A DNA stretch of 64,000 nt from Anaerolineae bacterium (GCA_013178095.1 JABLXK010000001.1:1-64000), one strand, 5' to 3'. Shown: positions 25,456-35,247, counted from the first letter of the stretch. Made by a program: numbers and translations. The notes: a model not told the origin generated them from the letters alone.

Positions 25456-27585
25456 TCAACAACCTCTCAATGCCTGCAGGCTGGGTTTCATCTGCTGGCT
25501 GATCAGGCGCGCCAGAAGACGCAGGATGGCGGTGTGGTCATCCACGCCGTTTTGATTGATGGTCATCGCCGCGAACTGCCTGCCTTTCAGAATGGCCTCG
25601 ATCCATTTGGTGCAATTGCTGCCGGCGCCCAATTCGATGAAAACCCGCGCGCCCTGCGCGTAAGCCAATTCCACCAACCGCGGGAAATCAATGGTATGGG
25701 TCAGCATTTGGGCGAAGCTCTCCGCGATAGATTTGGAATCGTACGCCAGCGGAGCATAACGCGCGGCACTGTAGACCGGGATATCCGGCTCGGTTTCCAC
25801 CGGCCAGTCGTGCAGGCGCTGGAAGGCGGCGAACTCGGAAACGATCGGCTCGCAGTGGATGGCATGCCGGTAGGGCGCTTCCAGGTGCATGCAGCCCAAT
25901 GCCTGCGCCACGCGCCTGCAGGCTTCTTTTTCGCCGCCGATCACCACCTGGCGGGGGGTGTTGATGTGGGTCAGGTAGACCTGCGGTTCGGATTGGAGGG
26001 CTTCCCTGACCTTTTCAGGCGGCGCCATCAGCGCGTAGTTTGCCCAAAGGGATGCTGATTTCTCATACCCCTTGACCGGCGGGAGGCGCCAGAATTCACG
26101 GATGGCGTTCTGCGCGCCGGAGACGCGTTCGTGGAAGATGGGCGAGGCTTCCAGCGAAGTGCGCATGGCGCCAGCCTGGCTCCACACGCCTACACCGAAC
26201 ATCATACTGTTCTCTCCCAGACTGTAACCGAAGGCTGCCGCTGGTTGGATCTGAAAGATATCCCGCAGGATGACCGTGAACAGATACGAGAGACATACCC
26301 CGCTAGAAATCATCTCGGTGGGGTTGTCGTCCAACTCCTGCTGCAGCTCTTCCAATGACTGGGGTGTTCCGGGTGGGGGAAAGATCACATTGGCGTTGAT
26401 GGTGGAAGCGGGATCGTCGCTGATGGCTTGCAAGGCATCATAAAGCTGCGGGAAGAGGTAGAAGATCTCGCGTCCCATACCGACGTAAGTGCCGAAAGCA
26501 CCCGGGTATACAAAAGCGGCTTTCGTGTTCGCTCCAAAAGGTTTTGGGGTGAAATAACTGCCCAAGGGCGTCTGCCACTCCCTGCCGTCAGCGATAGCTT
26601 GCGGCAGCCCGGCCCGGGCGCGCTCCAGCTCGGAGATCAATTCCGCGCGGGAGGAACCCAACACTGCCAGGGTGAGCGTGCAGTCCATGCGATTTTCATA
26701 GCGCAGCAACGTTTCACCGATATAGTCATGCAGATCACCGCAAGCTTGTATTTCATTTTTGACTGTCTCAATGCGCATGGCTGCTTGCTGCGGGTCGTCC
26801 AAATTCACCGGCAGCAGGTACAAGCCGAAATCGTGAAAGGGATTGCCGGAATGCCGGGGAGCGTTATCAGCTTTATCAAGGATGATCGCATTCGAATCTT
26901 TCCCCTGATTGAGCGGAATTTTCACTTCGCGAGAGGGGCTGAAAGGCAGCGAAAACCAGGGACGCAGGCGCGCGGGATCATGATGATCGGCTGTCTCCGC
27001 CAGATGCGTGCGGCTGTTCAAGCTCAGGGCGGCATTAACCACATCCAGGAGGGATGCCGCCGCAGGTTGTAAATCGGCAGGTCCGCTGATCCGGTTGCAT
27101 TCCAATGTGGTATAAGCCGGACCTGGCAGGGTGCCGCGCGCCAGCAACAGGCAAACCAAACCGTTTGGATCACCTGCCGGCGCGCCGGAATCCGGCTCGG
27201 CAAACCCACTGCACAAAGCTGCCAGACCTTCGCTGGATTCTTGCAGAAAATGCATGGTTTGGTAGACGGCATCCTCAAACGAGGCTGCGACTGTCGGCTG
27301 AATAGTGAATGCATCCGAACGCGCAGATGAAAGAGCGGCCGGGGGGGCATGCAGCACAAGCGGCAGGTTCCCGGCCTGTTGGATTTTTAAACCGGCGTCG
27401 CGCAGGGCGTCTTCCACTACCTGACGCAACTGAGCATCTATCGGCAGATTATCCTCACCACTCGCCTGCAACTGGCCGGTCAGCAGCCAGCGCCGGTAAG
27501 CAGCCAGATTCGGAATGTGCGGGGAACGCACGCTCATGCCGATAATTGTGTAACGATTGACCGTTTGGCCATCCTGAATTTGCAT
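25456..27585 (-). CDS. pfaB: PfaB-like protein with degenerate ketosynthase region and acyltransferase domain
   Basis: A 709-residue protein. Residues 10-210 begin like a ketosynthase (YTIIGMSVRSPHIPNLAAYRR) but lack the Cys and His active-site motifs, as in PfaB. Residues 355-680 are an acyltransferase: VYPGAFGTYVGMGRE, then GYSLGE with nucleophile S455, and INTPRQVVIGG. PfaB subunits influence which product is made and probably load or release acyl chains. It lies between the KR/DH protein and the double-hotdog dehydratase. The degenerate KS part may take the place of a chain-length-factor partner, an inference prompted by the missing PfaC KS-CLF. Confidence 0.82.
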   Translation of the reverse strand: MQIQDGQTVNRYTIIGMSVRSPHIPNLAAYRRWLLTGQLQASGEDNLPIDAQLRQVVEDALRDAGLKIQQAGNLPLVLHAPPAALSSARSDAFTIQPTVAASFEDAVYQTMHFLQESSEGLAALCSGFAEPDSGAPAGDPNGLVCLLLARGTLPGPAYTTLECNRISGPADLQPAAASLLDVVNAALSLNSRTHLAETADHHDPARLRPWFSLPFSPSREVKIPLNQGKDSNAIILDKADNAPRHSGNPFHDFGLYLLPVNLDDPQQAAMRIETVKNEIQACGDLHDYIGETLLRYENRMDCTLTLAVLGSSRAELISELERARAGLPQAIADGREWQTPLGSYFTPKPFGANTKAAFVYPGAFGTYVGMGREIFYLFPQLYDALQAISDDPASTINANVIFPPPGTPQSLEELQQELDDNPTEMISSGVCLSYLFTVILRDIFQIQPAAAFGYSLGENSMMFGVGVWSQAGAMRTSLEASPIFHERVSGAQNAIREFWRLPPVKGYEKSASLWANYALMAPPEKVREALQSEPQVYLTHINTPRQVVIGGEKEACRRVAQALGCMHLEAPYRHAIHCEPIVSEFAAFQRLHDWPVETEPDIPVYSAARYAPLAYDSKSIAESFAQMLTHTIDFPRLVELAYAQGARVFIELGAGSNCTKWIEAILKGRQFAAMTINQNGVDDHTAILRLLARLISQQMKPSLQALRGC

Positions 27586-27621
27586 GATTCATCCTTGCCG
27601 AACGCCGGGAAGCGCAGGCGG

Positions 27622-29373
27622 TCAGGCTTTCTTTCCGATAAAACGCTTAAGGTGCTGACTGACTGTACCCTCCAGACCGGTGAAGCGGAAATACTCGGAG
27701 CCGTTCTCATCCTGGACGGAAATGTTGCCCACCACGGCATGCTGGTTATGATGGGTGACTTCCAGAAAAGCCCAGACCGGCAAGCCAAAGGGAATCAGAC
27801 GATAATGCTCCCATTGATGCAGGCGCGAAGGCAGGCAGGGAGCGTCGTAGTAAGTCTGTGTCCAGATCAGCAGGCTTTGCACAATGGCGTCATTGATAAA
27901 GGGATTGGTGACCCGCGCGGGGAACTGACCCTGCACCTGCGGGCTAAGCGGCGGCAGCATGACTTTGATCACGACCTGCTTTTCATCCAGCAGCAGCACT
28001 TGCTGAATGCCCTGGAAAGAAGGACCGTGAAAAAGGGTGCCATTGGCGTAAAACTCTTTTGCGTCCTTTGGCTGCAAATCATGCTTGTTCAGAGCGGCCA
28101 GCGAAGCCGGGCGCGGTGCGGATGGAATCTGCTTACTCAAGGTCACCTGGCCGCTATAATGGAAAATCTTGCGGCTCCCCTCATTTTGGCTGGTTATCAA
28201 TGCGTCGTAAACCTGCTTGTTTTCATCCGGCGCAGCAGCCGGTTTCAGTTCCAGGATATATTCATTGACACCTTCATTGATACTTTCATCGAAAGTGATG
28301 CCTTTTAAAATTTTAAAATCCTCCATGTGGCTGAAAGACAGGCCGGGGTGCAGCGCCTGGCAGGCATCCGCCAGCCAGGCGGAAGCGCAGGTGGCCGGCA
28401 GCACGGCCTGCGGACCGATGCGATGGTCGTTCAGAAAAGGATTATCGCGCAGAGCCAAACGGCGGCGCAGGGTGAGGGTTGAGCCGGCCGGCAGCGCCGC
28501 TTTCAGTTCGGCCAGGATAGGGCTGCCGATGACGACCTGGGGCAGGCTATCCGGACGGGTGAGTTCGTCGAGCAGCGCCGAAATGCCATTTTGGCTATCG
28601 ATCAGGCGAATGCCGCGCTGTTCGAAGACTTTTTTCAGGTCGTCGGAGACCATGCCGGAATCCCAAGGCCCCCAATTGATGGCGGCCACACGGCAATCCG
28701 GCAGCGATTTTTGCAGGATATAAGCCGATTTATTGAGCACCTCGTTGGCGATGGCATAATCGGCCTGCCCGCTGTTGCCGAAAAAGCCGGCAACTGAAGA
28801 AAACAAGACGATAAATTTCAACGCTTGCGGTTGGACTGCCTGCAGGATATTTTGCAGGCCGATGATCTTGGTATTGACCACCAGGTCGAAATCCCGGCTG
28901 CTCTTGTTCTCAATCGACTTATCCGCCAGGTTGCCGGCTCCGTGAATGATGCCGGTGACCGGTCCGAGCTGGTTGACGGCACTTTCCACGGCGGTTTTCA
29001 GGCCGTCCGCGTCGGTGACATCGGCGCTGATATAAACAGCTTTGGCGCCTGTTTGATTAATTTTCCCCAACGTGGCCGTGATCTCGCGGCTGGAGAGCAC
29101 CTGGTTAACCGCTTGCTGCAGTTCTTTTGGGGTTGCTTTCTTCCCCTGTTTTTTAAAATCATCCAGCGCGCTGGCTTGCAATTCAGTATTGCTTTTTCCC
29201 GCAGCCCAGTTCGGTTCGGGATTGAGCAGGGCTGAGCGCCCGGCCAGGATGAAGCTGCAGGGCGTGTGTTCCGCGATTTTCAGGACGCATTGCGCGGTGA
29301 TGCCTTTGGCCCCGCCGCTGACCAGCAGCACGGAACCCGGCGCGATGAGTGGTGTTTGATGGGTGGTAGTCAT
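27622..29373 (-). CDS. PfaA C-terminal portion: ketoreductase plus PKS-type dehydratase
   Basis: A 583-residue protein equal to the last part of PfaA. Residues 10-290 are the catalytic ketoreductase: VSGGAKGIT (NADPH), GIIHGAGNLADKSI, FSSVAGFFGNSGQADYAIAN (Ser193, Tyr206). Residues 300-575 are a PKS-type hotdog dehydratase with NPFLNDHRIG (H317) and FHGPSFQGIQ and NPFINDAIVQ later. The structural half of the same ketoreductase ends the upstream protein, so this gene begins in the middle of what is normally one domain. The upstream stop and this ATG are in the same frame with eight sense codons between, and the ribosome site here is weak. Either a natural split, a nonsense mutation or readthrough explains this. 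Confidence 0.82.
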   Translation of the reverse strand: MTTTHQTPLIAPGSVLLVSGGAKGITAQCVLKIAEHTPCSFILAGRSALLNPEPNWAAGKSNTELQASALDDFKKQGKKATPKELQQAVNQVLSSREITATLGKINQTGAKAVYISADVTDADGLKTAVESAVNQLGPVTGIIHGAGNLADKSIENKSSRDFDLVVNTKIIGLQNILQAVQPQALKFIVLFSSVAGFFGNSGQADYAIANEVLNKSAYILQKSLPDCRVAAINWGPWDSGMVSDDLKKVFEQRGIRLIDSQNGISALLDELTRPDSLPQVVIGSPILAELKAALPAGSTLTLRRRLALRDNPFLNDHRIGPQAVLPATCASAWLADACQALHPGLSFSHMEDFKILKGITFDESINEGVNEYILELKPAAAPDENKQVYDALITSQNEGSRKIFHYSGQVTLSKQIPSAPRPASLAALNKHDLQPKDAKEFYANGTLFHGPSFQGIQQVLLLDEKQVVIKVMLPPLSPQVQGQFPARVTNPFINDAIVQSLLIWTQTYYDAPCLPSRLHQWEHYRLIPFGLPVWAFLEVTHHNQHAVVGNISVQDENGSEYFRFTGLEGTVSQHLKRFIGKKA

Positions 29374-29400
29374 GCTTCGTTCTCTGTTATTCTGACTTTA
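29371..29400 (-). other. Single in-frame TAA separating the two PfaA parts
   Basis: The stop of the large subunit is 29398-29400. Reading on in the same frame gives eight sense codons and then the ATG (29371-29373) of the KR/DH protein. No other stop intervenes, so one base change or readthrough would yield a 2319-residue PfaA with a complete ketoreductase. Confidence 0.9.
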
Positions 29401-32400
29401 AATTGCCAAGGTAAAGCGTCCCTGCGGGGTGTAACCCACTTCCGCCAGGCGCATATCCGGGTCGTGCAATTCGGACTGGATGATCTGCACGGTGGCAGGC
29501 GCGTCGATATCCGGATGGAGATCGAGCGCGCGGCAGAAGACGCCCTGCCATTCCTGGCGCAGGGTTTTCGCCAATCCGGCATACCCACCCGGCAGCGGAT
29601 CGGCAGCGGTATTGCCATTCAGCCCGAAATTCCCATCCATGCGGGTGACGGTGAGAAAAGCCGGACGGCAGCTATTGCCGGCGGCTGCCAGCGGTTTTTT
29701 CAGGTGGCGGGCGATCAAGAAAACCGCTTTCAGGTTGGCGGTCTCCTGCGCGGAGATGGCGAGCAAACCTTTGCTTTCGCCCTTTGTTTCGGAGTTCAGA
29801 TGGATGAAAGCTGCCAGGTTGGCATTTTCCGCGAAGATGGCTTCCATTTGAGCGCGGATAGCATCTTCGTCGGAGGTGTTGATCAGGTAGCGCTGCGCGC
29901 CTTCCGGAATTTTCCTCTTTCCGGTGGATTTGAGCGTATCGAATTGCAGCAAGCCCACTTTCTGGCCGGCGGCGAGATAAGCCTCCGCCAACAAGCTGGC
30001 GCGCTGGCTGCCGTCGTCGGTGATCAGCACCAGGCTGCCTTTGGGAAGCTCGAAATCCAGGTAATCCGGTTGGGGAATTGGTTCCAGCCGCGCGGGGAAA
30101 CGTCCGATAGGAGGCTGCGAAGCCGGCGTTTGATTCACTGAAGCTGCTTCAACGGCGGCAGTCTCTTCGGCAACCGCATTGGCAGGCTGCGGGTTGTTGA
30201 AATGGTCGATGATTTGCGCCAGGGTGCGCAGGTTGACCAGTTCCTCGGCGGCGATGGCGGGAAGCTGGGGAAATTGCTCCTGCACAGCGCCCAGGATCTC
30301 CACGCGCTTGATGGAGTCAATACCCAGGTCAGCTTCCATGTCCATGCCCAGTTCGAGCATGTCCGCCGGATAGCCAGTCTTTTCGCTGACGATTTTCAAA
30401 AAAGCAGCCTGCAGTTCTGAGGGATTGGACGAAGGTGCGTTTGGCGCACCGCTCTCGGCTGGGTCGGTTTTAACCACAGGAAGCACTTCAGCAGCCGCCG
30501 CGGGGGCTGCCGCAGAAGCAGGCGCGCTTTGGAAAGCATTAATGATCTGATCCAGCGTGCGCAAGCTGGATAACTGCTCCGCACTGATCTGGGGCAGGGC
30601 AGGAAACTGCTCCTGCATGGCGCCCAGGATTTCCACGCGTTTGATGGAATCGATGCCGAGGTCGGCTTCCATATCCATGCCCAGCTCGAGCATGTCCGCG
30701 GGGTAACCGGTTTTTTCGCTGACGATAGACAGAAATGCACTGGTCAATTCTTCCTGAGGATAAGCGGCGACTACGGTGCCGACGGGTTCTCCAGATGCCG
30801 CCGCCGGAGCGGAAGTCTGAGCAGGGGCAGTTGCGGAAGGTGCGCTGCCGTAGGCGGCAACGATCTGCTGCAGGGTGCGCAGGGTGGCAAGCTGTTCGGC
30901 GCTGATGGTCGGGAGATCGGGGAACTGCTCCTGCACGGCTCCCAGGATCTCCACGCGTTTGATGGAATCGATACCCAGGTCGGCTTCCATGTCCATGGAA
31001 AGCTCGAGCATGTCCTCGGGATAGCCGGTTTTCTCGCTGACGATCTGCAGGAAAGCGGTTGTCAAATGCCCGCTATCGACACTTGCAGAAGGTTGCAGCG
31101 GCGCCGGCACCGCAGCAATGGCTTGCAGCGGTTGGGCGGCGACGGATGGGGCGGGTTCGACAGCTGCCGCAACGGTTTCCTGCACGGTTTGCGCAATTGC
31201 ATCATCCGCTGAAGGCAGCGCTTGTTGATTATGATGGCCGTTGGTGCCGAGCAGCGTGCTGATCAGGGTGCCTAATTGCTGCGTGAAAGCAGTTTGCGAT
31301 TTGATATATTCCAGATGCGCGAGGGAAGCCTGGTTCTGCTGCTCGCTGACCAGTTCCGCGCGTTTGGCAACGGTAGATAAAGCCTGATCCACGTAAGGCG
31401 GGTGCGGGCTGCCGTTGAGTTTGGCCAGCATGGAAAGCTCCGCGTCGGCGATTTCCTGGATGATCTTCCTGGAAGTTTGTTCATTTTGCAGAAATAACTC
31501 ATGAGTCTTGATCAGCTCTTTTTGATGTTCCTGGAATTGCTGCATCAAGGACGCAATCTGTTGATGATCGATGTTCATAGAACTAACCTTATTTCCTAAA
31601 GACGGATTTAGAATCGGAGGTTGAGCTGCTGCGGGCTGAGGATTCGCAGCCGGTACGGTTGAACTGCGCTGCGGCCTGGCCTGCAGCGCCTTTTCAAAAT
31701 CCGTGCGCGTTTTTTCTGTTATATAGAGACCGCCGTTCAAGGTCACGCTCACCTTGCTGGGTTGTTTTTGCTGCGGGACTGTGTATTGGCGGAATGGATC
31801 CACATTTCCCAGCGCAAAACCCAACACGCGCATCTGCAGCACCGCCTGGCGGAATTGCGCGTCGCTGTCGCCCTTGGTGTTGGCGTTCAGCGTGATGGCT
31901 TCGTAAGGTTGGTCTTTCAGAATGTCCTTGACCAGGTTGGTCAGCACATTTTTAGGGCCGATCTCGATAAAGATAGTTCCGCCGTCCCGATAAATATTTT
32001 CGATCTCTTCCTTGAACCTGACCGGGTTGAGAATGTGGTCGGCCAGGATGGCGCGAATTTGCTGGGGATTCGCCGCGTAAGCTTGAGCGTTGGTATTGGA
32101 ATAGACCATGCCTTTGGGCGCGGAGAATTTCTCCTTTTGGATGGCTGCTTTGAAAGGCGCCTGGGCGTGCCCCACAAAAGCAGTGTGAAAAGCCGCTGAA
32201 ACCTGCAACGGGTAAACCGACAGGCCGGACTGCTCTAATTTGGGCTGGATGGCTTTCACGGCTTCGCTTGCCCCGGCCAGCACCACCTGAGTGGGAGAGT
32301 TGAAATTGGCGATGGTTATCTCGGGATTATCCTTGAGCAGTTCCTGAACTTTTTCCACCTCACCTTTAACAGCCACCATGCTGCCGGTGTCTTTACCGGA

Positions 32401-34581
32401 GGAAGCCGGCAAGCTCATGGCATCCCCGCGCGCTTTGGCTAACTTCAGGAAGGCGGCTTCGTCATAGACACCTGCCGCCCATAAGGCGGTCAATTCGCCG
32501 AAACTATGACCAGCAAAGAAATCCGCAGCAAAGCCGGCAGCCTGCAGCAGCTTGTAGAGCGCCGCGCTGAAAGCGCCGATGGCCGGCTGGGCATTTTCGG
32601 TTTTGGTCAGAAAATCCGACTGGCGCTTGCGTTCTTCATCCGAGAAAACCGGCAGCGGGTAAACTGCGTCCGTGAGGGGAGCAGAGCCCTGTGAAGCGTT
32701 GATCTCGTCTGCCAGCTCGAAAGTTTGCCGCACAGTCGGGAAATTGAGGGCGAGTTCTTTACCCATATTGAGGTATTGCGATCCCTGCCCGGGGAAGAGC
32801 GCGACGGTTTTGCCCCTGGGATCCAGGCCGCTTTCGCGGTAAAAGATACCCCTGGGATGCGACCAGCTTGCCTGTCCCTGATTGGCGGATAAAAGCTTGA
32901 TGCTCTCCTGCAGCTTTTCGCGGGCGTCTGCCGCTGAATCGGCGATGAAACCCAGGCGGGCGTGCGGCTGCGGGATCAGTGCTGAAGCGGCGGTTTGATC
33001 CAGCTCATTCAAAGCGGCAATGGCGTTTGGGCCTTCCAGCCGGGTAAGCGTTTCCTGGCAAGTTCTCGTCAATTCAGCGGCTGCAGGCGCCGAGAGCAGG
33101 ATGGTATAAGGCACCCGGCGGGTGCGGTATGCGTTGTTCTGCTCCGCTGAATATTCCTCCAGGGTGATGTGAAAATTGGTGCCGCCGAAACCAAATGAGC
33201 TTACACCTGCCCGGCGGGGATGATCCTGCGCCTTGCGGAACCAGGGCCGGGTTTCCGTATTCAGGTAAAAGGGCGTATTCTCAATATGCATGCCTTCGTT
33301 GGGCTGGCTGACGTTGATGGTGGCTGGCAATATTTTGTTGTGCAAGGCCAGGGTGGTTTTGATCAGACTGGCTGCGCCGGCGGTGGCCTTGGTATGGCCG
33401 ATCTGCGATTTCACGCTGCCCAGAGCAATATACTGCCGCCGGGGATTGTTTTCAGAAAAGACGGCATTAAGGCCCTCGAATTCGGCCGGGTCGCCGGCGA
33501 TGGTGCCGGTACCGTGGGCTTCGACCAGTGTCACGGAAGCCGCATCATATCCGGCGTTTTGATACGCGCGACGCACAGCTTTGGCCTGACCAGCCGGCCT
33601 GGGGGCGTAAATACTCTTGAAGTGCCCGTCGCTGGAGGTACCGATGCCACGGATGACCGCGTAGATGCGATTGCCATCGCGTTCGGCATCCGCCAGGCGC
33701 TTGAGCACCAGCATACCGATGCCTTCGCCAGCCAGCATGCCGTCCGAATCCGCGCTGAAAGCGCGCAACCGGTCGCCTTTGGAGAAAGCCGGGGTTTTGC
33801 TGAAGCACAAATATGTTAAGATCGAATTATCGGTATCCACGCCGCCGGTGATCATCATGTCTGCGCGACCCATGACCAATTCGCTGACCGCCATGCTGAC
33901 CGCGGCCAATGAGCTGCCGCAGGCGGCATCCACCACGCAGTTGGTGCCGCCCAGGTCCAGGCGGTTGGCAATGCGCCCAGCCACCACGTTGCCGATGGTA
34001 CCGGGGAAGGCATTTTCATTCCAGGCGACATAGGCCAGTTTCATCTTTTCGATGATGGCGGGAATTTCTTCCTCAGGGATGGCGCTGGCTCTGAGCACCT
34101 TTTCCCATACAGGGTATTGCAAGCGGTTGAGCAGGGGGTGAACCAGTTTGGAACCCATGCCCACCATGCCCAGGATCACGCCGGTGCGATCGAGAATACT
34201 CTCGCCTTCCGCGGTATAGCCCGCATCCTTGAGAGCGTCTTTGGCTACCATGAGGGAGAGTAATTGCGACACATCCGTGACTTCCAGAATGTTAGGCGGC
34301 AGACCGAATTCCATCGGATCGAAGGGAATATCGGGGATAAAACCGCCATGTTTGCTGTAGGATTTGTCGGGCGCGGAGGGGTCGGGGCTGTAATAGTCTG
34401 CGATATTCCAGCGCGAAGGCGGTACCTCGCGGATGCAATTAACCTCGTGCAGAATGTTTTCCCAATATTGGTCCAGATTTTCAGCTTCCGGGAAAATGCC
34501 GGCCAATCCAATGATGGCGATGGGGGGTAATTCCCGGGATTTTTCTTCTATCACATACGTGGATTTCTTTTGGGTAGTCAT
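29398..34581 (-). CDS. pfaA: PfaA-like megasynthase N-terminal portion: KS-AT-ACP-ACP-ACP-structural KR
   Basis: A 1727-residue multidomain protein. The ketosynthase (about 18-480) has VDAACGSSLA (C221), EAHGTGT (H356) and IGHTKATAG (H396). The acyltransferase (590-890) has FPGQGSQ, GHSFGE (S693) and AFHT (H799), matching malonyl-specific types. A helical linker spans 1000-1110. Three acyl carrier domains follow with LGIDSIKRVEIL at S1206, S1312 and S1423, about 105-110 residues apart and joined by Ala/Pro-rich linkers. Residues 1500-1727 are the non-catalytic subdomain of a ketoreductase. The ATG at 34581 has AGGATT upstream. The protein stops where classical PfaA continues into the catalytic ketoreductase. 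It is first in the lipid operon. Confidence 0.9.
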   Translation of the reverse strand: MTTQKKSTYVIEEKSRELPPIAIIGLAGIFPEAENLDQYWENILHEVNCIREVPPSRWNIADYYSPDPSAPDKSYSKHGGFIPDIPFDPMEFGLPPNILEVTDVSQLLSLMVAKDALKDAGYTAEGESILDRTGVILGMVGMGSKLVHPLLNRLQYPVWEKVLRASAIPEEEIPAIIEKMKLAYVAWNENAFPGTIGNVVAGRIANRLDLGGTNCVVDAACGSSLAAVSMAVSELVMGRADMMITGGVDTDNSILTYLCFSKTPAFSKGDRLRAFSADSDGMLAGEGIGMLVLKRLADAERDGNRIYAVIRGIGTSSDGHFKSIYAPRPAGQAKAVRRAYQNAGYDAASVTLVEAHGTGTIAGDPAEFEGLNAVFSENNPRRQYIALGSVKSQIGHTKATAGAASLIKTTLALHNKILPATINVSQPNEGMHIENTPFYLNTETRPWFRKAQDHPRRAGVSSFGFGGTNFHITLEEYSAEQNNAYRTRRVPYTILLSAPAAAELTRTCQETLTRLEGPNAIAALNELDQTAASALIPQPHARLGFIADSAADAREKLQESIKLLSANQGQASWSHPRGIFYRESGLDPRGKTVALFPGQGSQYLNMGKELALNFPTVRQTFELADEINASQGSAPLTDAVYPLPVFSDEERKRQSDFLTKTENAQPAIGAFSAALYKLLQAAGFAADFFAGHSFGELTALWAAGVYDEAAFLKLAKARGDAMSLPASSGKDTGSMVAVKGEVEKVQELLKDNPEITIANFNSPTQVVLAGASEAVKAIQPKLEQSGLSVYPLQVSAAFHTAFVGHAQAPFKAAIQKEKFSAPKGMVYSNTNAQAYAANPQQIRAILADHILNPVRFKEEIENIYRDGGTIFIEIGPKNVLTNLVKDILKDQPYEAITLNANTKGDSDAQFRQAVLQMRVLGFALGNVDPFRQYTVPQQKQPSKVSVTLNGGLYITEKTRTDFEKALQARPQRSSTVPAANPQPAAAQPPILNPSLGNKVSSMNIDHQQIASLMQQFQEHQKELIKTHELFLQNEQTSRKIIQEIADAELSMLAKLNGSPHPPYVDQALSTVAKRAELVSEQQNQASLAHLEYIKSQTAFTQQLGTLISTLLGTNGHHNQQALPSADDAIAQTVQETVAAAVEPAPSVAAQPLQAIAAVPAPLQPSASVDSGHLTTAFLQIVSEKTGYPEDMLELSMDMEADLGIDSIKRVEILGAVQEQFPDLPTISAEQLATLRTLQQIVAAYGSAPSATAPAQTSAPAAASGEPVGTVVAAYPQEELTSAFLSIVSEKTGYPADMLELGMDMEADLGIDSIKRVEILGAMQEQFPALPQISAEQLSSLRTLDQIINAFQSAPASAAAPAAAAEVLPVVKTDPAESGAPNAPSSNPSELQAAFLKIVSEKTGYPADMLELGMDMEADLGIDSIKRVEILGAVQEQFPQLPAIAAEELVNLRTLAQIIDHFNNPQPANAVAEETAAVEAASVNQTPASQPPIGRFPARLEPIPQPDYLDFELPKGSLVLITDDGSQRASLLAEAYLAAGQKVGLLQFDTLKSTGKRKIPEGAQRYLINTSDEDAIRAQMEAIFAENANLAAFIHLNSETKGESKGLLAISAQETANLKAVFLIARHLKKPLAAAGNSCRPAFLTVTRMDGNFGLNGNTAADPLPGGYAGLAKTLRQEWQGVFCRALDLHPDIDAPATVQIIQSELHDPDMRLAEVGYTPQGRFTLAI

Positions 34582-34911
34582 CGATAATCCTTTGTTTGAA
34601 AAGCGATACGAATGGATAGACAATCGCTTTTGCGTGGTTTTCTTTGTCTATAGAACCCAAAGAAAGGCATTCAGTTGCAGGGGAAAAGGTGAAATTAACA
34701 GATTGTTTTAATTAAATGAATGCGGGAGGAATGAATTGATTGGGGAGTAACAACTTAAGCGTGCGATCTTCTTCCTCAACTGATTGCTCCGTACACCGTC
34801 GTCTGAGGCATCCAGCCGAAAGACGACGGGGTATCTCCGTCTACTGCTCTTGCAGTGGACTCCGAAGATCGCTTCGTCGCTTGTCCTCAGCGAACCGTAG
34901 GGCTTTTCACC
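34582..34911. other. Upstream region of the lipid operon, no gene recognised
   Basis: The first part must hold the promoter for the nine-gene lipid operon, but I could not read a convincing -35/-10 pair. An imperfect inverted repeat (CTTTG...CAAAG) lies near 34645-34665. The remainder grades into sequence related to the tandem repeat that follows. Confidence 0.4.
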
Positions 34912-35216
34912 TCGCGAATACATCCCCAAGTTGTATTTGCGAACCTTGCGAAAGCAAGGCGAAGCAATCCCACGCCCTGAGATCGCTTCGTCACTTCGTT
35001 CCTCGCGAACACATCCCCAGGTTGTATTTGTGAGCCTTGCGAAAGCAAGGCGAAGCAATCCCACGCCCTGAGATCGCTTCGTCACTTCGTTCCTCGCGAA
35101 TACATCCCCAAGTTGTATTTGTGAGCCTTGCGAAAGCAAGGCGAAGCAATCCCACGCCCTGAGATCGCTTCGTCACTTCGTTCCTCGCGAACACATCCCC
35201 AGGTTGTATTTGCGAG
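34912..35216. repeat. 91-bp tandem repeat, about 3.4 copies
   Basis: Copies begin with TCGCGAA at 34912, 35003, 35094 and 35185, an exact 91-base period. Each contains CATCCCCA, TTGTATTTG, the hairpin CCTTGCGAAAGCAAGG, GAAGCAATCCCACGCCCTG and ATCGCTTCGTCACTTCG. Copies differ at a few bases, alternating GAATACATCCCCAAG with GAACACATCCCCAGG. Any reading frame across it is an artefact of the repeat, because the same amino-acid string recurs. It lies between the E2 gene end and the start region of the lipid operon. Confidence 0.88.
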
Positions 35217-35247
35217 ACCTGGCGTTACCGGGCTGATCGCACAGTCT

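Noticed and set aside
34708-35194. Minus-strand reading frames of 143 and 67 residues
   Set aside because: They are translations of the 91-bp tandem repeat with the same amino-acid string recurring, lack start signals and have no independent coding evidence.
34912-35216. Possible CRISPR array
   Set aside because: The period is 91 bases and the whole unit repeats; there are no unique spacers between short direct repeats.
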